The notes: generated by a model not told the origin, from the sequence alone. Numbered from the stretch's first letter, positions 1 to 6,769 are shown. The stretch: 8,712 nucleotides of DNA from an uncultured Campylobacter sp. (GCF_938030815.1 NZ_CALHII010000060.1:1-8712), one strand, 5' to 3'. Program-made: numbers and translations.

Positions 1-131
1 AACGATTTAGTAATGGTTCTTATTTCATTTGAATAGATTATAAAAGTAGTTTCAATTTTTCTATAAAAATGCTTTGACAGCTCGTAATCGCTACAAATAA
101 TTGCGATATGATGTATTTTTTCTATTTCCAT
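1..131 (-). CDS. VOC-family (YaeR/glyoxalase-like) protein, N-terminal fragment running off the left edge
   Basis: An open frame starts at ATG 131-129 and reaches base 1 without a stop (43 codons). The first 26 residues, including IHHIAIICSDYELSKHFY, closely resemble the start of YaeR-type vicinal-oxygen-chelate proteins, which begin with a similar HHIAI..DY..SK.FY pattern. In that family the His after the first strand is a metal ligand, and it is present here. The usual next segment (LGF...E.YR.E..S.K) is only weakly recognisable: from about residue 27 the sequence reads ETTFIIYSNE, is very A/T-rich and is poorly conserved. The gene could be a divergent member, a decaying one, or affected by sequence error near the edge. 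It lies 33 bp downstream of truA in the same direction, without a Shine-Dalgarno. The substrate cannot be inferred. Confidence 0.5.
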   Translation of the reverse strand, partial: MEIEKIHHIAIICSDYELSKHFYRKIETTFIIYSNEIRTITKS

Positions 132-177
132 TTTCAGTTGTCGCAGGTTAGTTGTCACTAGTCATTAGTCACTATAA
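132..177 (-). repeat. Degenerate ACTGACA-type short repeat between truA and the VOC gene
   Basis: Read on the minus strand, the last codons of truA and the spacer after it contain imperfect iterations of a 5-8 base word: AGTGACTA, ATGACTA, GTGACAACTA, GCGACAACTGA. Runs of such TGACAACTGA/TGACTAATGA words are common between genes in flavobacteria such as Capnocytophaga (recalled, not searched). The truA stop codon lies inside the run, so the repeat may have shaped the 3' end of that gene. No hairpin terminator is visible here. Confidence 0.5.
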
Positions 178-893
178 AGTACTTCCTCTAAAAAAAGTGC
201 GTGCCCAGGAACGGAATAGCCCGCTTGGGAACGATTTTTGCTCAGTAAGACTTGCTCGAAGCCCTCTAAGGTCATTTTCCCTGAGCCTACTTCCAAGAGC
301 GTCCCTACAATGGCGCGTACCATATTGCGCAAGAAGCGATCAGCAGTGATTCTAAAGATGAGCAACGCCCCTTGCTGACGCCAATAGGCCTCTGTCAGAT
401 GACAGATATAGGTTCTGACATCGGTATTAACTTTTGAAAAACATTGAAAATCAGTGTGCTTTAGAAGTATTTTGCAAGCCTTGTTCATCAAGTCGAGGTC
501 GAGGGGATAATGTATGTAATAATGTTGCTCATACCCGAAGGGGTCTTTCTCCGTGCTGATGAAATATTGATAGGTACGAGAGCGGGCATCAAAACGGGCA
601 TGGGCATCGTCCTTGACAGGAAAGATAGCTTTGATAGCAATGGTTTTTGGGAGGAAGGAGTTAAGCTTGTTTACTAAATTCTCAGGCAGTGACGCTTCAT
701 GGTCAAAATGAGCATAATAGTCCCTGGCATGTACCCCAGTATCGGTACGGCCAGCTCCCACTATGGAGATTTCAGTACGTAATAGTAAGGACAAGGCTCG
801 TTCTATCTCTTCCTGCACCGAGGGAGCCTTGGGCTGTCGCTGCCAACCATTGTAATCTTTTCCATTATAGGAGAGTCGTATAAAATAACGCAC
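165..893 (-). CDS. truA: tRNA pseudouridine(38-40) synthase TruA
   Basis: Converts uridines 38-40 in the anticodon arm of many tRNAs to pseudouridine in the cytoplasm. The 242-residue product is full length for bacterial TruA. It begins with the family pattern YFIRLSYNG..Y.GWQRQP, followed by V-Q-E-E-I-E-R-A-L near residue 26. The catalytic block GAGRTDTGVHA at about 46-56 has the nucleophilic Asp at D51. The C-terminal half has FLRNMVRAIVGTLLEVG, the conserved second TruA domain motif, and ends in PGHALFLEEV as in Bacteroidota homologues. The start is GTG at 893-891. No Shine-Dalgarno precedes it (the upstream sequence is AACAAACATA), which suits Bacteroidota and not Campylobacter. The gene lies 19 bp after the YciO/Sua5 gene and is probably cotranscribed with it. 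Residue style and weak initiation signals separate it from everything right of 1456. Confidence 0.95.
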   Translation of the reverse strand: MRYFIRLSYNGKDYNGWQRQPKAPSVQEEIERALSLLLRTEISIVGAGRTDTGVHARDYYAHFDHEASLPENLVNKLNSFLPKTIAIKAIFPVKDDAHARFDARSRTYQYFISTEKDPFGYEQHYYIHYPLDLDLMNKACKILLKHTDFQCFSKVNTDVRTYICHLTEAYWRQQGALLIFRITADRFLRNMVRAIVGTLLEVGSGKMTLEGFEQVLLSKNRSQAGYSVPGHALFLEEVLYSD

Positions 894-912
894 TATGTTT
901 GTTTTCAGTTAG

Positions 913-1452
913 TTAAAAAAGTCCCTCTATGCTACCCTTTCCCTCACGAATCAGCTCAGGAACTCCTGTGGAAAGGTCTATGATAGTGGAGGCTACATTG
1001 TCTCCATAACCACCATCGATGACAATATCGACCTTGTCTTGCCATTTCTCAAAGATCAATTCGGGGTCTGTGGTGTATTCCACTACTTCGTCTTCGTCAT
1101 AGATAGAGGACGAGACAATCGGATTGCCCAATTTCTCTACCAAGGTACGAGCAATGTTATTATCAGGCACACGAATTCCTACCGTCTTTTTCTTTTTGAA
1201 CTCCTTAGGCAGGTTGTTATTCCCTGGCAGGATAAAGGTATAAGCCCCTGGCAGTGCCCGCTTAAGGAGCTTGAAGGTAGCGGTATCTATCTGTTTTACG
1301 TAGTCGGAAAGGTTGCTCAGATCAGCACAGACAAAGGAGAAGTTGGCTTTGTCCAACTTTACGCCCTTAAGGTGTGCGATACGCTCCAAGGCCTTGCTAT
1401 GAGTAATGTCACAGCCCAGCCCATAGACAGTATCGGTAGGGTAGATGATCAC
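913..1452 (-). CDS. YciO/Sua5/TsaC-family protein (threonylcarbamoyl-AMP synthase fold), 5'-truncated at the chimeric junction
   Basis: This is the YrdC-like fold that binds ATP and RNA. TsaC/Sua5 members make threonylcarbamoyl-AMP for the t6A modification of tRNA. The sequence opens directly with IIYPTDTVYGLGCD, the first conserved motif, then shows LPGAYTFILPG, VGIRVPD, PIVSSSIY and STIIDLS. Where TsaC proteins have a KxR signature this one has KGVKLDK (about residues 29-35), as in the YciO branch, whose role in t6A synthesis is less certain. Family members normally carry about 25 more residues before IIYPTD. Upstream in this frame only CG can belong to the gene before foreign atpG sequence begins, and a stop follows at 1473-1471. 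The GTG at 1452-1450 is therefore an internal Val codon, not a true start. The product lacks its N-terminal strand and helix and is probably not functional as it stands. The body resembles flavobacterial homologues. Confidence 0.85.
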   Translation of the reverse strand: MIIYPTDTVYGLGCDITHSKALERIAHLKGVKLDKANFSFVCADLSNLSDYVKQIDTATFKLLKRALPGAYTFILPGNNNLPKEFKKKKTVGIRVPDNNIARTLVEKLGNPIVSSSIYDEDEVVEYTTDPELIFEKWQDKVDIVIDGGYGDNVASTIIDLSTGVPELIREGKGSIEGLF

Positions 1453-2035
1453 CCCGCATCTCTTGAGTAATCATATTCAAATAGCCGTTGTGGATAAGTA
1501 TGACTTCGTCGGTTTTGCCTTCGTTAAAATCCTTAACTGCGGCTTGGACGATTTCGTTAGCTTTCTCGGACGATGGAGATGAGCTCACGCCGATATATCG
1601 CTCCAAAAGCTCAATGCCTTGAAAATCAAAATACTCTATCCCCTTTTTGCCGACGGCGCGAAGGCGAACCTTGATCTTTTTCGCTTTAAGCTCCTCGATC
1701 AAAGCTTTGATCTTTTTGATGGTGTTGATATTAAAACCACCGCAAAGCCCTTTATCTGCGGTGATAAACAGCAGATCAACTACCTTTACCTCTCGAGTGG
1801 TATCAAAAATTCTAAGTTTTTCGTCGTTGCCCGAATTATTGCCTACGTAATTTTTAACGCGCGCAGAAATTTCACCCAAGACCTCGTTAATCTTCACCGC
1901 ATAAGCTCGCGAGCGCATCGCCGCCTCTTTGGTGTTTTTGAGCTTGACGTTGGAGACCAGCTTCATAGCTTTGGTAGTCTTCTCCGTATTTCTGACGCTT
2001 TTGATTTGAAGCTTTATATCCTTTAAATTTGCCAT
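1409..2035 (-). CDS. atpG: ATP synthase gamma subunit, 3'-truncated and fused out of frame to YciO/Sua5 sequence
   Basis: Gamma is the central rotating shaft of F1, and its N- and C-terminal helices pair to form the stalk inside the alpha/beta hexamer. The first about 193 residues are typical: MANLKDIKLQIKSVRNTEKT, then MKLVS, then LLFITADKGLCGGFN, then EVILIHNGYLNMITQEM, close to Campylobacter gamma. Campylobacter gamma has about 290-295 residues. Here the frame leaves atpG at about 1457 and adds 15 unrelated residues (RGDHLPYRYCLWAGL) read from the YciO/Sua5 gene in another frame, stopping at 1411-1409. The lost C-terminal third includes the coiled-coil helix needed for rotation, so this product could not work. 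The ATG at 2035 is preceded by AAAAAGG with a 7-base spacer. It starts 12 bp after atpA. atpD and atpC, expected next, are missing. Confidence 0.9.
   Translation of the reverse strand: MANLKDIKLQIKSVRNTEKTTKAMKLVSNVKLKNTKEAAMRSRAYAVKINEVLGEISARVKNYVGNNSGNDEKLRIFDTTREVKVVDLLFITADKGLCGGFNINTIKKIKALIEELKAKKIKVRLRAVGKKGIEYFDFQGIELLERYIGVSSSPSSEKANEIVQAAVKDFNEGKTDEVILIHNGYLNMITQEMRGDHLPYRYCLWAGL
1450..1462. other. Chimeric junction between Bacteroidota-like and Campylobacter-like DNA
   Basis: On the minus strand, AtpG sequence is recognisable through NMITQEM (the last Met codon is 1459-1457). A YciO/Sua5 gene is recognisable from GVIIYPTD (the Gly codon is 1455-1453), one base out of frame with atpG. 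The switch therefore falls within a few bases of 1456. The string GCGGGG spans it and may be a short shared sequence, but neither parent is available to prove microhomology. There is no inverted repeat, target duplication, attachment-like core or mobile gene nearby. Confidence 0.85.
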
Positions 2036-2047
2036 AATTTAGCCTTT

Positions 2048-3562
2048 TTAAGCGGCAAAGGTCGCTTTAAAGTCATTTAGAGCCTTGATTAAATTTTCTT
2101 CCAAATCCTTCTCGATGGTCTTTTTGCTTCTGATCTCTTCAAAAATTTCAGGATATTTCGCCTCGATATACGGATAGAGCTCAGCTTCAAATTTGCCAAT
2201 AGAGCTCGTAGGCACATCGTCTAAAAATCCACGGCTTCCTGCAAAGATGATCACTACTTGATTTTCGACCGGAAGCGGCGAATAAGGAGGTTGCTTTAAA
2301 ATTTCGACCATTCTTTGTCCGCGATCTAGCTGCTTACGGCTACTCTCGTCCAAATCACTCGCAAACTGCGCAAACGCCTGAAGTTCGCGGTATTGAGCAA
2401 GATCCAGGCGCAAGGTTCCCGAGACTTTTTTGATCGCTTTAATCTGCGCAGAACCGCCGACGCGGCTAACCGAAAGACCCACGTTGATCGCAGGACGAAT
2501 TCCAGAGTTAAATAGACCAGATTCTAGGAAAATTTGACCGTCAGTGATAGAGATAACGTTTGTAGGGATATACGCCGAAACGTCGCCTGCCTGCGTCTCG
2601 ATAATAGGAAGCGCCGTTAGGCTGCCTGCACCGAGTGCATCGCTTAGCTTGCTAGCGCGCTCAAGCAGGCGAGAGTGCAGGTAGAATACGTCGCCAGGAT
2701 ACGCCTCGCGTCCTGGCGGACGGCGCAAGATAAGCGACATCTCGCGATATGCGACCGCATGTTTGCTTAGATCATCATAGATGATAAGCGCGTGGCGGGA
2801 GTTATCTCTGAAATACTCGCCCATGGTGCAGCCAGAATACGGAGCCAAATACTGAAGCGCAGCCGCCTCGCTAGCACCGGCTGCAACTACGATCGTATAA
2901 TCCATCGCACCGTATTCTTCAAGCTTTTTAACGACTTGCGCGACGGTAGATTGCTTCTGACCGATTGCTACGTATATGCAGATGACATCCTGGCCCTTTT
3001 GATTGATGATGGTATCAACAGCAACGGTGGTTTTTCCTGTTTGGCGGTCGCCGATGATGAGCTCGCGCTGTCCGCGACCGATCGGCACTAGCGCGTCGAT
3101 CGCCTTAAGGCCGGTTTGAAGTGGCTCGTGAACGGATTTACGAGCCATGATGCCTTTAGCCTTTTCTTCGACAAATCTAGTATCCCTAGTCTCTATCGCA
3201 CCTTTACCGTCGATCGGCTCGCCCAGGGCATTTACTACGCGACCGATTAATGCATCACCTACCGGAACGCGCAAAAGCTTACCCAGTCTTTTAACGCTAC
3301 TACCTTCGTTAATACCGCTAGTATCGCCTAAAATAACGATGCCGACACTACTCTCCTCTAAATTTAACGCGATACCACGAGCTCCGTTTTCGAATTCGAC
3401 CATCTCGTTAGCCATTACGTTTTTTAAGCCGTAAACATTAGCAACGCCGTCTGCAACCGAAACGACCTTACCGGTTTCTTCGATATCAACGCTAAGATCG
3501 AAATTTTCGATTCGCTCTTTGATTATGCTGCTGATTTCGTCTGCCTTAATTTTCGCACCCAC
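2048..3562 (-). CDS. atpA: ATP synthase alpha subunit
   Basis: Non-catalytic nucleotide-binding subunit of the F1 hexamer. At 504 residues it is full length. The N-terminal beta-barrel domain (about 25-95) includes SVADGVANVYGL. The nucleotide-binding domain has Walker A GDRQTGKT at 171-178, IIYDDLSK near 260-267 and the family signature PAINVGLSVSRVGG at about 357-370. The arginine finger is R367 in SVSRVGG, equivalent to E. coli alpha R373. The helical C-terminal domain follows. The start is GTG at 3562-3560, six bases after a good Shine-Dalgarno, and the product begins GAKIKADEISSIIKERIENFDLS as in Campylobacter. It lies 11 bp after atpH, and its ribosome binding site overlaps the atpH stop codon, which suggests coupled translation. 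Nothing in it looks damaged. Confidence 0.98.
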   Translation of the reverse strand: MGAKIKADEISSIIKERIENFDLSVDIEETGKVVSVADGVANVYGLKNVMANEMVEFENGARGIALNLEESSVGIVILGDTSGINEGSSVKRLGKLLRVPVGDALIGRVVNALGEPIDGKGAIETRDTRFVEEKAKGIMARKSVHEPLQTGLKAIDALVPIGRGQRELIIGDRQTGKTTVAVDTIINQKGQDVICIYVAIGQKQSTVAQVVKKLEEYGAMDYTIVVAAGASEAAALQYLAPYSGCTMGEYFRDNSRHALIIYDDLSKHAVAYREMSLILRRPPGREAYPGDVFYLHSRLLERASKLSDALGAGSLTALPIIETQAGDVSAYIPTNVISITDGQIFLESGLFNSGIRPAINVGLSVSRVGGSAQIKAIKKVSGTLRLDLAQYRELQAFAQFASDLDESSRKQLDRGQRMVEILKQPPYSPLPVENQVVIIFAGSRGFLDDVPTSSIGKFEAELYPYIEAKYPEIFEEIRSKKTIEKDLEENLIKALNDFKATFAA

Positions 3563-3568
3563 GCTTTA

Positions 3569-3575
3569 CTCCTTT
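3569..3575 (-). promoter_or_regulatory. Shine-Dalgarno AAAGGAG of atpA
   Basis: AAAGGAG on the minus strand with a 6-base spacer to GTG 3562 decides the atpA start, since no ATG is available at the expected N-terminus. It overlaps the TAA of atpH (3576-3574). Confidence 0.8.
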
Positions 3576-4107
3576 AAATTGCTTTTAAAATATATTCGCT
3601 CATTTTTTGTTTCAATCTATCAACTGAAAAACTAATCTCAAATCCAAGATCCTCGACTTCGATCTTAATGCCTTCAAGCTCGCTTTTAACGGGTTGCAGA
3701 GTAATATCTGCATTAAATTTCTTTGAAATTTTAGCCTCTAGCTCTTTTATTTTCGCGGCGTCTATTTCGGTAGCGGAATAAATTTTACCTAAGTATTTAT
3801 TATCCAGCGCCGCAATATTCTTGCGCAGTTCCTCGACTATCTGTGGAATTAGCGCAATACGCCTATTTTTAGCCAGGAGTTTAATAAAATTTACGATTTT
3901 TTCGCTTGGATTTTTTATAAACGACGCAATAAGTTCCACTTTGGATTCCTCTTTTAGCGTCGGAGATTTTACAATATCTTGGAATTTTGGAATTCTAAAT
4001 GCGCTCGCGACGCTCTCGAGCGTCTGCAAAACAGAGCCTAGTTCATCTTTTTTATAGCTCAGTATCAGGGCGTTTACATATCTTTTTGAGGTGTTATTTA
4101 TCATCAT
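3574..4107 (-). CDS. atpH: ATP synthase delta subunit (OSCP family)
   Basis: Delta sits on top of F1 and ties the alpha/beta hexamer to the peripheral stalk made by b and b'. The 177-residue product has the family layout. An N-terminal helical domain opens with NTSKRYVNALIL, the position of the usual A..YA.AL pattern. Later come FIKLLAKNRRIALIPQIVEEL at about 75-95 and a C-terminal region with the Gly-rich turn DLGFEISFSVDRLKQKM. The frame opens with two ATGs (4107 and 4104). The first overlaps the atpF stop as ATGA. AAAGG at 4116-4112 is 4 bases from the first and 7 from the second, so the second ATG may be used more often. The gene is tightly packed between atpF and atpA. Confidence 0.93.
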   Translation of the reverse strand: MMINNTSKRYVNALILSYKKDELGSVLQTLESVASAFRIPKFQDIVKSPTLKEESKVELIASFIKNPSEKIVNFIKLLAKNRRIALIPQIVEELRKNIAALDNKYLGKIYSATEIDAAKIKELEAKISKKFNADITLQPVKSELEGIKIEVEDLGFEISFSVDRLKQKMSEYILKAI

Positions 4108-4619
4108 CCGACCTTTTTCTCTACGATTTTAACCAGTTTGTCTTGACCGAATTTAATGTCATCCGATGCAAAAACGTCATCCAGTATCTCGCTTACGACC
4201 TCTTTTTTGATCTTGCGCGCCTCAAAGCTCTTCTGCTCATCGAAAGATTTTTGCAAATTCGCAATCTCTTGCTCGGTCGCATTTTTTATCTTTTCGGCGG
4301 CGAACACGATCTCTTTTTTAGCAGTTTCAATTAAAGCTGCGCCTTGAACCTTAGCATCTTGCAAATCTTTTTTAGCTTCTTCCTTGCGAGCTGCAGACTC
4401 TTTTAAAATTTTTTGATTAGCCTCAAGTCTAGATGCGATGCCGTCGATCCTACCTTGATATGCTGCTTTTGCGGGACCTTTTAAAAGATAAAACAAAATT
4501 CCGAAAAACAAAATGAAATTTATGCTTCGCCACAGCACGTCGTAGTCTTTGACTCCATCGTGCCCACCGCTTGCTAAAACAAACGCCGGAACGATAAATA
4601 AAAATAGATATTTTTTCAT
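4104..4619 (-). CDS. atpF: ATP synthase Fo subunit b, with an N-terminal signal-like segment
   Basis: Peripheral stalk subunit anchored in the inner membrane. In 171 residues it shows a short basic start and hydrophobic stretch (MKKYLFLFIVPAFVLASGG, with a plausible signal peptidase site after A16), then a membrane helix at about 33-47 (INFILFFGILFYLLK). A long charged helix rich in Ala, Lys and Glu follows, as expected for the b dimer. The extra N-terminal hydrophobic segment before the membrane helix fits what I recall of Campylobacterota b subunits and is absent from E. coli b. The start ATG at 4619 follows GAGGA with a 7-base spacer, and that site overlaps the TGA of atpF'. The stop overlaps the atpH start by 4 bases if the first atpH ATG is used. 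Confidence 0.92.
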   Translation of the reverse strand: MKKYLFLFIVPAFVLASGGHDGVKDYDVLWRSINFILFFGILFYLLKGPAKAAYQGRIDGIASRLEANQKILKESAARKEEAKKDLQDAKVQGAALIETAKKEIVFAAEKIKNATEQEIANLQKSFDEQKSFEARKIKKEVVSEILDDVFASDDIKFGQDKLVKIVEKKVG

Positions 4620-4626
4620 ACTGAAA

Positions 4627-4631
4627 TCCTC
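4627..4631 (-). promoter_or_regulatory. Shine-Dalgarno GAGGA of atpF
   Basis: GAGGA on the minus strand, 7 bases before ATG 4619. Its first bases lie within the atpF' stop codon (4632-4630), consistent with reinitiation by ribosomes finishing atpF'. Confidence 0.65.
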
Positions 4632-5052
4632 ATACTTTAGCCACGGCAGTACTTAGAGCTTTTTTAAATTCCGGAATTTTGGCTTGCAAATCATTTTTTA
4701 GGTTGCGCTTTTGCTCATCCAAACCGCCTAAAAATTGATCAAAATCTTCCTCCATTGCGGTTTTTTTCTCGGCTATTTCTCTAGCGGCAGCCTGCTTCGC
4801 GCTATCCATCGCCTCTTGCTTTATTTTAACAGCTTGCAACTTCGCAGCATCCATGATTCTTACGATCTCTGCTTTATCGGTATCTGCATCCTGTGCGTTT
4901 TTCATCGCATTTGCCTCATCTTCTTTAATAATAGCTTCTCGCTTTTCCATATGCAAAAGTAGCGGTCTATAAAGCTTGATATTTAAGAAGTAAATCAAAG
5001 CTAAAAATACGACGATGGTCGTTATCATGGCGGTCAAACTTACGTCTAGCAT
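4630..5052 (-). CDS. atpF': ATP synthase Fo subunit b' (second b-type subunit)
   Basis: Second peripheral-stalk subunit, which pairs with b in bacteria that carry two different b genes, as Campylobacter does. The 140-residue product has one membrane helix (about 6-24, SLTAMITTIVVFLALIYFL), the b'-type element LYRPLLLHMEKRE just after it, and then a long charged helix without Pro until near the end. It is shorter than b and lacks the signal-like N-terminus. It is the first ATP synthase gene of the cluster. Fo a and c (atpB, atpE) are not in this window, and in Campylobacter they sit elsewhere in the genome. The start ATG 5052 has the strongest ribosome binding site in the window. Confidence 0.9.
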   Translation of the reverse strand: MLDVSLTAMITTIVVFLALIYFLNIKLYRPLLLHMEKREAIIKEDEANAMKNAQDADTDKAEIVRIMDAAKLQAVKIKQEAMDSAKQAAAREIAEKKTAMEEDFDQFLGGLDEQKRNLKNDLQAKIPEFKKALSTAVAKV

Positions 5053-5055
5053 CGC

Positions 5056-5064
5056 ACCTCCTCT
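5056..5064 (-). promoter_or_regulatory. Strong Shine-Dalgarno AGAGGAGGT of atpF'
   Basis: AGAGGAGGT on the minus strand lies just upstream of ATG 5052. It is an almost complete match to the anti-SD, though with a short spacer of 3-4 bases. It fits the need for high expression of the first ATP synthase gene. Confidence 0.8.
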
Positions 5065-5081
5065 AGGTTAGTTTTAAACAA

Positions 5082-5126
5082 AATGCGTATTTTACAATAT
5101 GAAAAATTAAAATACACTATAAAAAA
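5082..5126 (-). promoter_or_regulatory. Candidate sigma-70 promoter for the ATP synthase genes
   Basis: The 74-bp spacer between parB and atpF' is the only non-coding gap in the par-atp run. Read on the minus strand it is T-rich and contains TAAAAT (5094-5089) directly after TTG, resembling an extended -10 box. The T-tracts upstream are what Campylobacter sigma-70 promoters use in place of a clear -35 box. Transcription would start at about 5082 and leave a leader of about 30 bases before atpF'. No terminator hairpin is visible after parB, so readthrough from the par genes is also possible. This is inference from pattern only. Confidence 0.35.
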
Positions 5127-5990
5127 TCATCCGATTTTCTTTAAAAACTCGGAAATTTGTAAAATTTCGCTAAATTCGATCGAAATTTTACGCTCTTTGA
5201 TACTTATTTTACCAAATTGATCAAGCTTGGCCTTTAGCTTTAAAAGCTCAGGCTTGAAGCTTTGAAATTCCGCACCAGACTTTTTCTCTTTCGGAACGGT
5301 TTTATCTTTGAGCTTTTTTACTAAATTTTCGGTATCTCTTACGCTTAGACGCTGTCCTAAAATGGTATTTAGAGCTAAAATTTGATCCTCTTTTTCAAGT
5401 CCAACCATTATCTTGGCGTGCCCTTGCGAAATTTTATCTGCGCTTATGGCGTCTTGCACTTCGGAGCATAAATTTAAAAGTCTTAGCGTGTTGGTAATCT
5501 GCGTGCGGGACTTTTTGATGATGTCGGCTAACTCCTCTTGCGTGATCCTATATTCGCCGATGAGCTCTTTATAGGACTTGGCAAGCTCGATAGGATTTAG
5601 ATCCTCGCGCTGGATATTTTCGATGAGGGCAAGCTCTCTTAAATTTTGAGATTTTATGTCCGCGACTACGGCTTTGATTTTACTCTCGCCCAAAAGCTTC
5701 GTCGCTCTTAGGCGTCGTTCGCCGGCGATAAGGACGTAAGAATCATCTTTTTGAATAACAATGATAGGCTGGATAAGCCCGTGGCGGGCGATGCTTTCGC
5801 TCAGCTGCCTAAGTGCCTCCTCATCGAAGCTCTGCCGCGGTTGATATGGATTTGGCTCGATTTTATCGACATCGATTTCGATAACTAAACTATCTGCATT
5901 TCCACTTTCTAGCTCCCTGTTATAGGAGCTTTCTACGTCGTCTAAAATCGCACCGAGCCCGCGACCGAGTGCTCTTTTTACCTTGCCCAT
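5127..5990 (-). CDS. parB: Chromosome-partitioning protein ParB (Spo0J family)
   Basis: Binds parS sites near the origin and loads onto DNA as a CTP-dependent clamp that ParA moves or segregates. The 287-residue product begins with GKVKRALGRGLGAIL, the ParA-interacting N-terminal peptide. The ParB N-domain follows with IEPNPYQPRQSFD (about 44-56), the CTP-binding motif GERRLRA at 90-96 and ENIQREDLNPIE at 124-135. A helix-turn-helix lies at about 149-171 (TQEELADIIKKSRTQITNTL), and a Lys-rich linker leads to a C-terminal dimerisation segment. The ATG at 5990 lies inside the end of parA (13-bp overlap) with no strong Shine-Dalgarno, so translation is probably coupled to parA. No parS-like palindrome was seen in the window. 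Confidence 0.96.
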   Translation of the reverse strand: MGKVKRALGRGLGAILDDVESSYNRELESGNADSLVIEIDVDKIEPNPYQPRQSFDEEALRQLSESIARHGLIQPIIVIQKDDSYVLIAGERRLRATKLLGESKIKAVVADIKSQNLRELALIENIQREDLNPIELAKSYKELIGEYRITQEELADIIKKSRTQITNTLRLLNLCSEVQDAISADKISQGHAKIMVGLEKEDQILALNTILGQRLSVRDTENLVKKLKDKTVPKEKKSGAEFQSFKPELLKLKAKLDQFGKISIKERKISIEFSEILQISEFLKKIG

Positions 5991-6769
5991 TTTTGCTCCA
6001 TTATGGATTTAGCGAGGTCTTGATAGGCGATGGAACCAGCAGATTTTATATCGTATAAAACCACCGGCTTGCCAAAGCTTGGGCTTTCGGCTAGCTTGAT
6101 ATTGCGCGGAATGATGACTAGATCATCACTCTTGCCGATACGAAAGAGCTTATCATCAAAATACTCGCGTAAATTCGCGACCGTTTCTTTGGCGAGGTTG
6201 TTTTGCAAGCTGTACATTGTCGGCAAAAATCCGCGAATTTTTAAATTTTTATTGAGCGTTTGCTTGACGACTTTTACGGTATTTAGGATCAGCGCGACGC
6301 CTTCAAGTGCATAGAATTCGCACTGAATCGGGATGATGACGCTATCACTTGCAACCAAGGCATTTACCGTAATGCTACCGAGCGTCGGCGGCGAATCGAT
6401 GATGATGAAATCGTATCTATCCTTAACCTCGGAAATTTTATTTTTTAGCATTAGTTTGAAGTCTTTCTCTTCACTTACTTCGCGCTCGATGCCTACAAGT
6501 CCGATATTTGACGGCACCAGATCCATAAACTCAAGTTCGGTCTTTTGGATCACTTCGGACATGCTTTTACGCCCCGTTAGGACGTGATAAATGTTAAATT
6601 CAAAGTCGCTGCGGTTAAAGCCAAGTCCGGTCGTAGCGTTCGCCTGAGGATCTACGTCGATCAGCAGGACCCGCTTTTTCTTTATCGCTAGCGACGCAGC
6701 GAGATTAACCGCTGTGGTCGTCTTGCCGACGCCGCCTTTTTGATTTGCTATCGTAATTACTTCACTCAT
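5978..6769 (-). CDS. parA: Chromosome-partitioning ATPase ParA (Soj family)
   Basis: ATP-dependent partner of ParB in origin segregation, binding the nucleoid when ATP-bound. The 263-residue product starts MSEVITIANQKGGVGKTTTA, with the deviant Walker A KGGVGKTT at 11-18. LLIDVDPQANATTGLG follows at about 35-50, then the Walker B region DFIIIDSPPTLG at 120-131. IPIQCEFYALEGVALIL is typical of Soj. The frame is open 17 codons further upstream, but the ATG at 6769 is preferred. It gives the standard N-terminus and overlaps the birA stop as ATGA, and the extension would only re-read birA codons. The ribosome binding site is weak, which suits coupling to birA. Short size and lack of an N-terminal helix-turn-helix mark it as the chromosomal (Soj) type, not the large plasmid type. 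Confidence 0.96.
   Translation of the reverse strand: MSEVITIANQKGGVGKTTTAVNLAASLAIKKKRVLLIDVDPQANATTGLGFNRSDFEFNIYHVLTGRKSMSEVIQKTELEFMDLVPSNIGLVGIEREVSEEKDFKLMLKNKISEVKDRYDFIIIDSPPTLGSITVNALVASDSVIIPIQCEFYALEGVALILNTVKVVKQTLNKNLKIRGFLPTMYSLQNNLAKETVANLREYFDDKLFRIGKSDDLVIIPRNIKLAESPSFGKPVVLYDIKSAGSIAYQDLAKSIMEQKWAR

Noticed and set aside
1450..1452. GTG as a genuine start of the YciO/Sua5 gene
   Set aside because: It corresponds to the Val of GVIIYPTD inside the conserved first motif, and the sequence just upstream is foreign atpG.
1409..1456. Novel C-terminal tail of AtpG (RGDHLPYRYCLWAGL)
   Set aside because: It is YciO/Sua5 coding sequence read out of frame after the junction, not a real protein tail.
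1400..1520. Mobile-element-mediated horizontal transfer at the junction
   Set aside because: There is no transposase, integrase, tRNA, inverted repeat or target duplication, and both broken genes would be lost.
2792..3434. Plus-strand open frames opposite atpA and the other minus-strand genes
   Set aside because: They are antisense shadows of well-conserved coding sequence, with no family resemblance and no ribosome binding sites that I could see.
5127..6769. parS site near parAB
   Set aside because: I looked for a GTTTCACGTGAAAC-like palindrome in the par genes and spacers and found none.
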